From positions 1 to 20,100 of the forward strand of contig JNDT01001968.1 in NCBI GenBank assembly GCA_000697055.1: a stretch of DNA of 20,100 nt, written 5' to 3'. The DNA is from Saksenaea vasiformis B4078 (Eukaryota > Mucoromycota > Mucoromycetes > Mucorales > Saksenaeaceae). The notes below the pieces were generated by a model. That model ran no database searches and was not told where the DNA came from. It saw only the letters and a program-made list of their open reading frames with translations. The position numbers were made by a program, and so were the translations under genes. Positions 19,431-20,100 of this stretch are shown piece after piece (the first letter of the stretch is position 1; each line of letters opens with the position of its first letter).

Positions 19431-20100
19431 ATGGGAGAGAGTAAAGAAAGAAAGGAAAAGAAGAAGATCAAAAGTATTTTGATTGTGACGTCCAACAGGT
19501 TCCACAGATGCGTCACCTACTATCTATCACCTCTCATTAAATGGATGACATCCACATATGTATCTGGATAATAGTTGAACGCCTAGTTTCACGACTTGAA
19601 ACCTTTTACTACCAGTTGAATTACTTTGCTATTCAGATATGGCGTCGTTTGTAATTCGAAGTCCATTGGCTCAGCCGACAAACATACCAACAAACCGTTG
19701 AACGTGTACGCATCCCAGCGCTCAGTGCATGTGCGGAAGTCGCGTCAAATCCGTGCGTTATGTTACACAGCGTCGGCTGTCAAGCGCCACACAAAGTATC
19801 CGTGGGTCATGTGTTGCGGGAACCACTATGTTTTTTTAGTAAACCTCGTCCTATTACAACGATTCACGTGGAAGTGCGTAAGAATGGTATATTTTTTCGT
19901 CGTTTTACGTATTCGATCTCTGTTAACAGTGAACTGACTATGTCCTGGAGAAAGAAAGGATGTGGAACAACAGCCAACGAGTGCATTCCGGAACTGGCTG
20001 AAGCACCGGACCACGAGGGATATTGTAAGGCGGATCGAGCGATTTAGAGACGTTAGGCGAATGGTAAATTCAGCGTCGGATATGATCATTACTCGGATGC
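19431..20100 (+). other. Fanzor upstream region and unidentified, possibly coding sequence at the window edge
   Basis: A plus-strand ATG at 19639 opens MASFVIRSPLAQPTN and stops after 20 codons. The same frame then resumes with an Arg/Ser-rich string (YVTQRRLSSATQS) like a mitochondrial presequence. A GTAAGA donor near 19878 and a CTCTGTTAACAG acceptor ending at 19930 suggest an intron. Beyond it two frames are open, one (19760-20047) ending in TAG and another, very Arg-rich (RNWLKHRTTRDIVRRIERF), running to the window end. No combination gave a clean model and I do not recognise the product. It may be the 5' part of a nuclear gene for a mitochondrial protein, a broken gene, or chance. Confidence 0.25.
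19485..19516. promoter_or_regulatory. CRE-like site and inverted repeat upstream of the Fanzor start
   Basis: TGACGTCC at 19486-19493 resembles an ATF/CREB site (TGACGTCA). GTGACG at 19485-19490 is mirrored by CGTCAC at 19511-19516 with 20 nt between them. It lies 55-86 nt before the proposed Fanzor ATG, where core promoter elements would sit. No expression evidence exists in the sequence itself. Confidence 0.3.

Noticed and set aside
15860..19640. Terminal inverted repeats or a target-site duplication bounding the Fanzor
   Set aside because: I compared both flanks by eye and found no convincing matching pair; the short inverted repeats on each side are local.
1..20100. CRISPR array, rRNA genes, bacterial operons
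   Set aside because: No regularly spaced repeats, no rRNA sequence, and spliced genes throughout show a eukaryotic nuclear contig.

Overview
This is nuclear DNA of a fungus, most likely an early-diverging (Mucoromycota-type) one. That placement is inferred from very short GT-AG introns (about 42-79 nt, several with a CTAAC/TTAAC-like branch site), fungal-style housekeeping genes, a chromodomain Ty3/gypsy retroelement and a Fanzor gene with a CxxC...H...C knuckle. The sequence does not fix the species.

Layout. (1) 1-4.7 kb is an AT-rich retrotransposon graveyard. Two related Ty3/gypsy integrase copies lie in the same (minus) orientation. The outer one is heavily decayed and sits in a 3.1-kb tract with no CpG dinucleotide at all. 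The inner one keeps a D-35-E integrase catalytic pair and most of a chromodomain. (2) A clean tRNA-Lys(CTT) gene at 4763-4834 marks the return to normal base composition. (3) 5.6-9.3 kb holds two tandem paralogous MFS transporter genes of the anion:cation symporter (Dal5-like) type with matching exon layouts. Both carry frameshifts, and the second also has a destroyed splice donor, so both are probably pseudogenes. (4) 9.6-15.6 kb is an intact housekeeping block: APC11 (minus), the mitochondrial S-adenosylmethionine carrier (plus, 5 exons) and UTP12/DIP2, a small-subunit processome WD40 protein (minus, 12 exons, 935 aa). All three models close without a frameshift, so single-base errors elsewhere are probably real mutations and not poor sequence.

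(5) 16.3-19.4 kb (minus) is the highlight: an intron-containing Fanzor, the eukaryotic relative of TnpB/Cas12 RNA-guided nucleases. Visible parts are RuvC-I (GVDPG), a RuvC-II-like GNASF block without the usual acidic residue, a C4 zinc ribbon and RuvC-III (NRD), preceded by a helical N-terminal region, a zinc knuckle, several basic nuclear-localisation-like clusters and a PCNA-interacting-peptide (PIP-box) match near the N-terminus. Two one-base frame breaks and one GC splice donor suggest a recently damaged copy. Just 3' of its stop codon, where the guide RNA of such systems usually lies, is a compact set of competing inverted repeats. (6) The last 0.6 kb is the Fanzor upstream region plus an unidentified, possibly coding stretch running off the window.

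The housekeeping genes act independently (cell-cycle ubiquitin ligase, mitochondrial SAM import, ribosome biogenesis). The retroelements and the Fanzor are mobile or formerly mobile DNA on either side of them.
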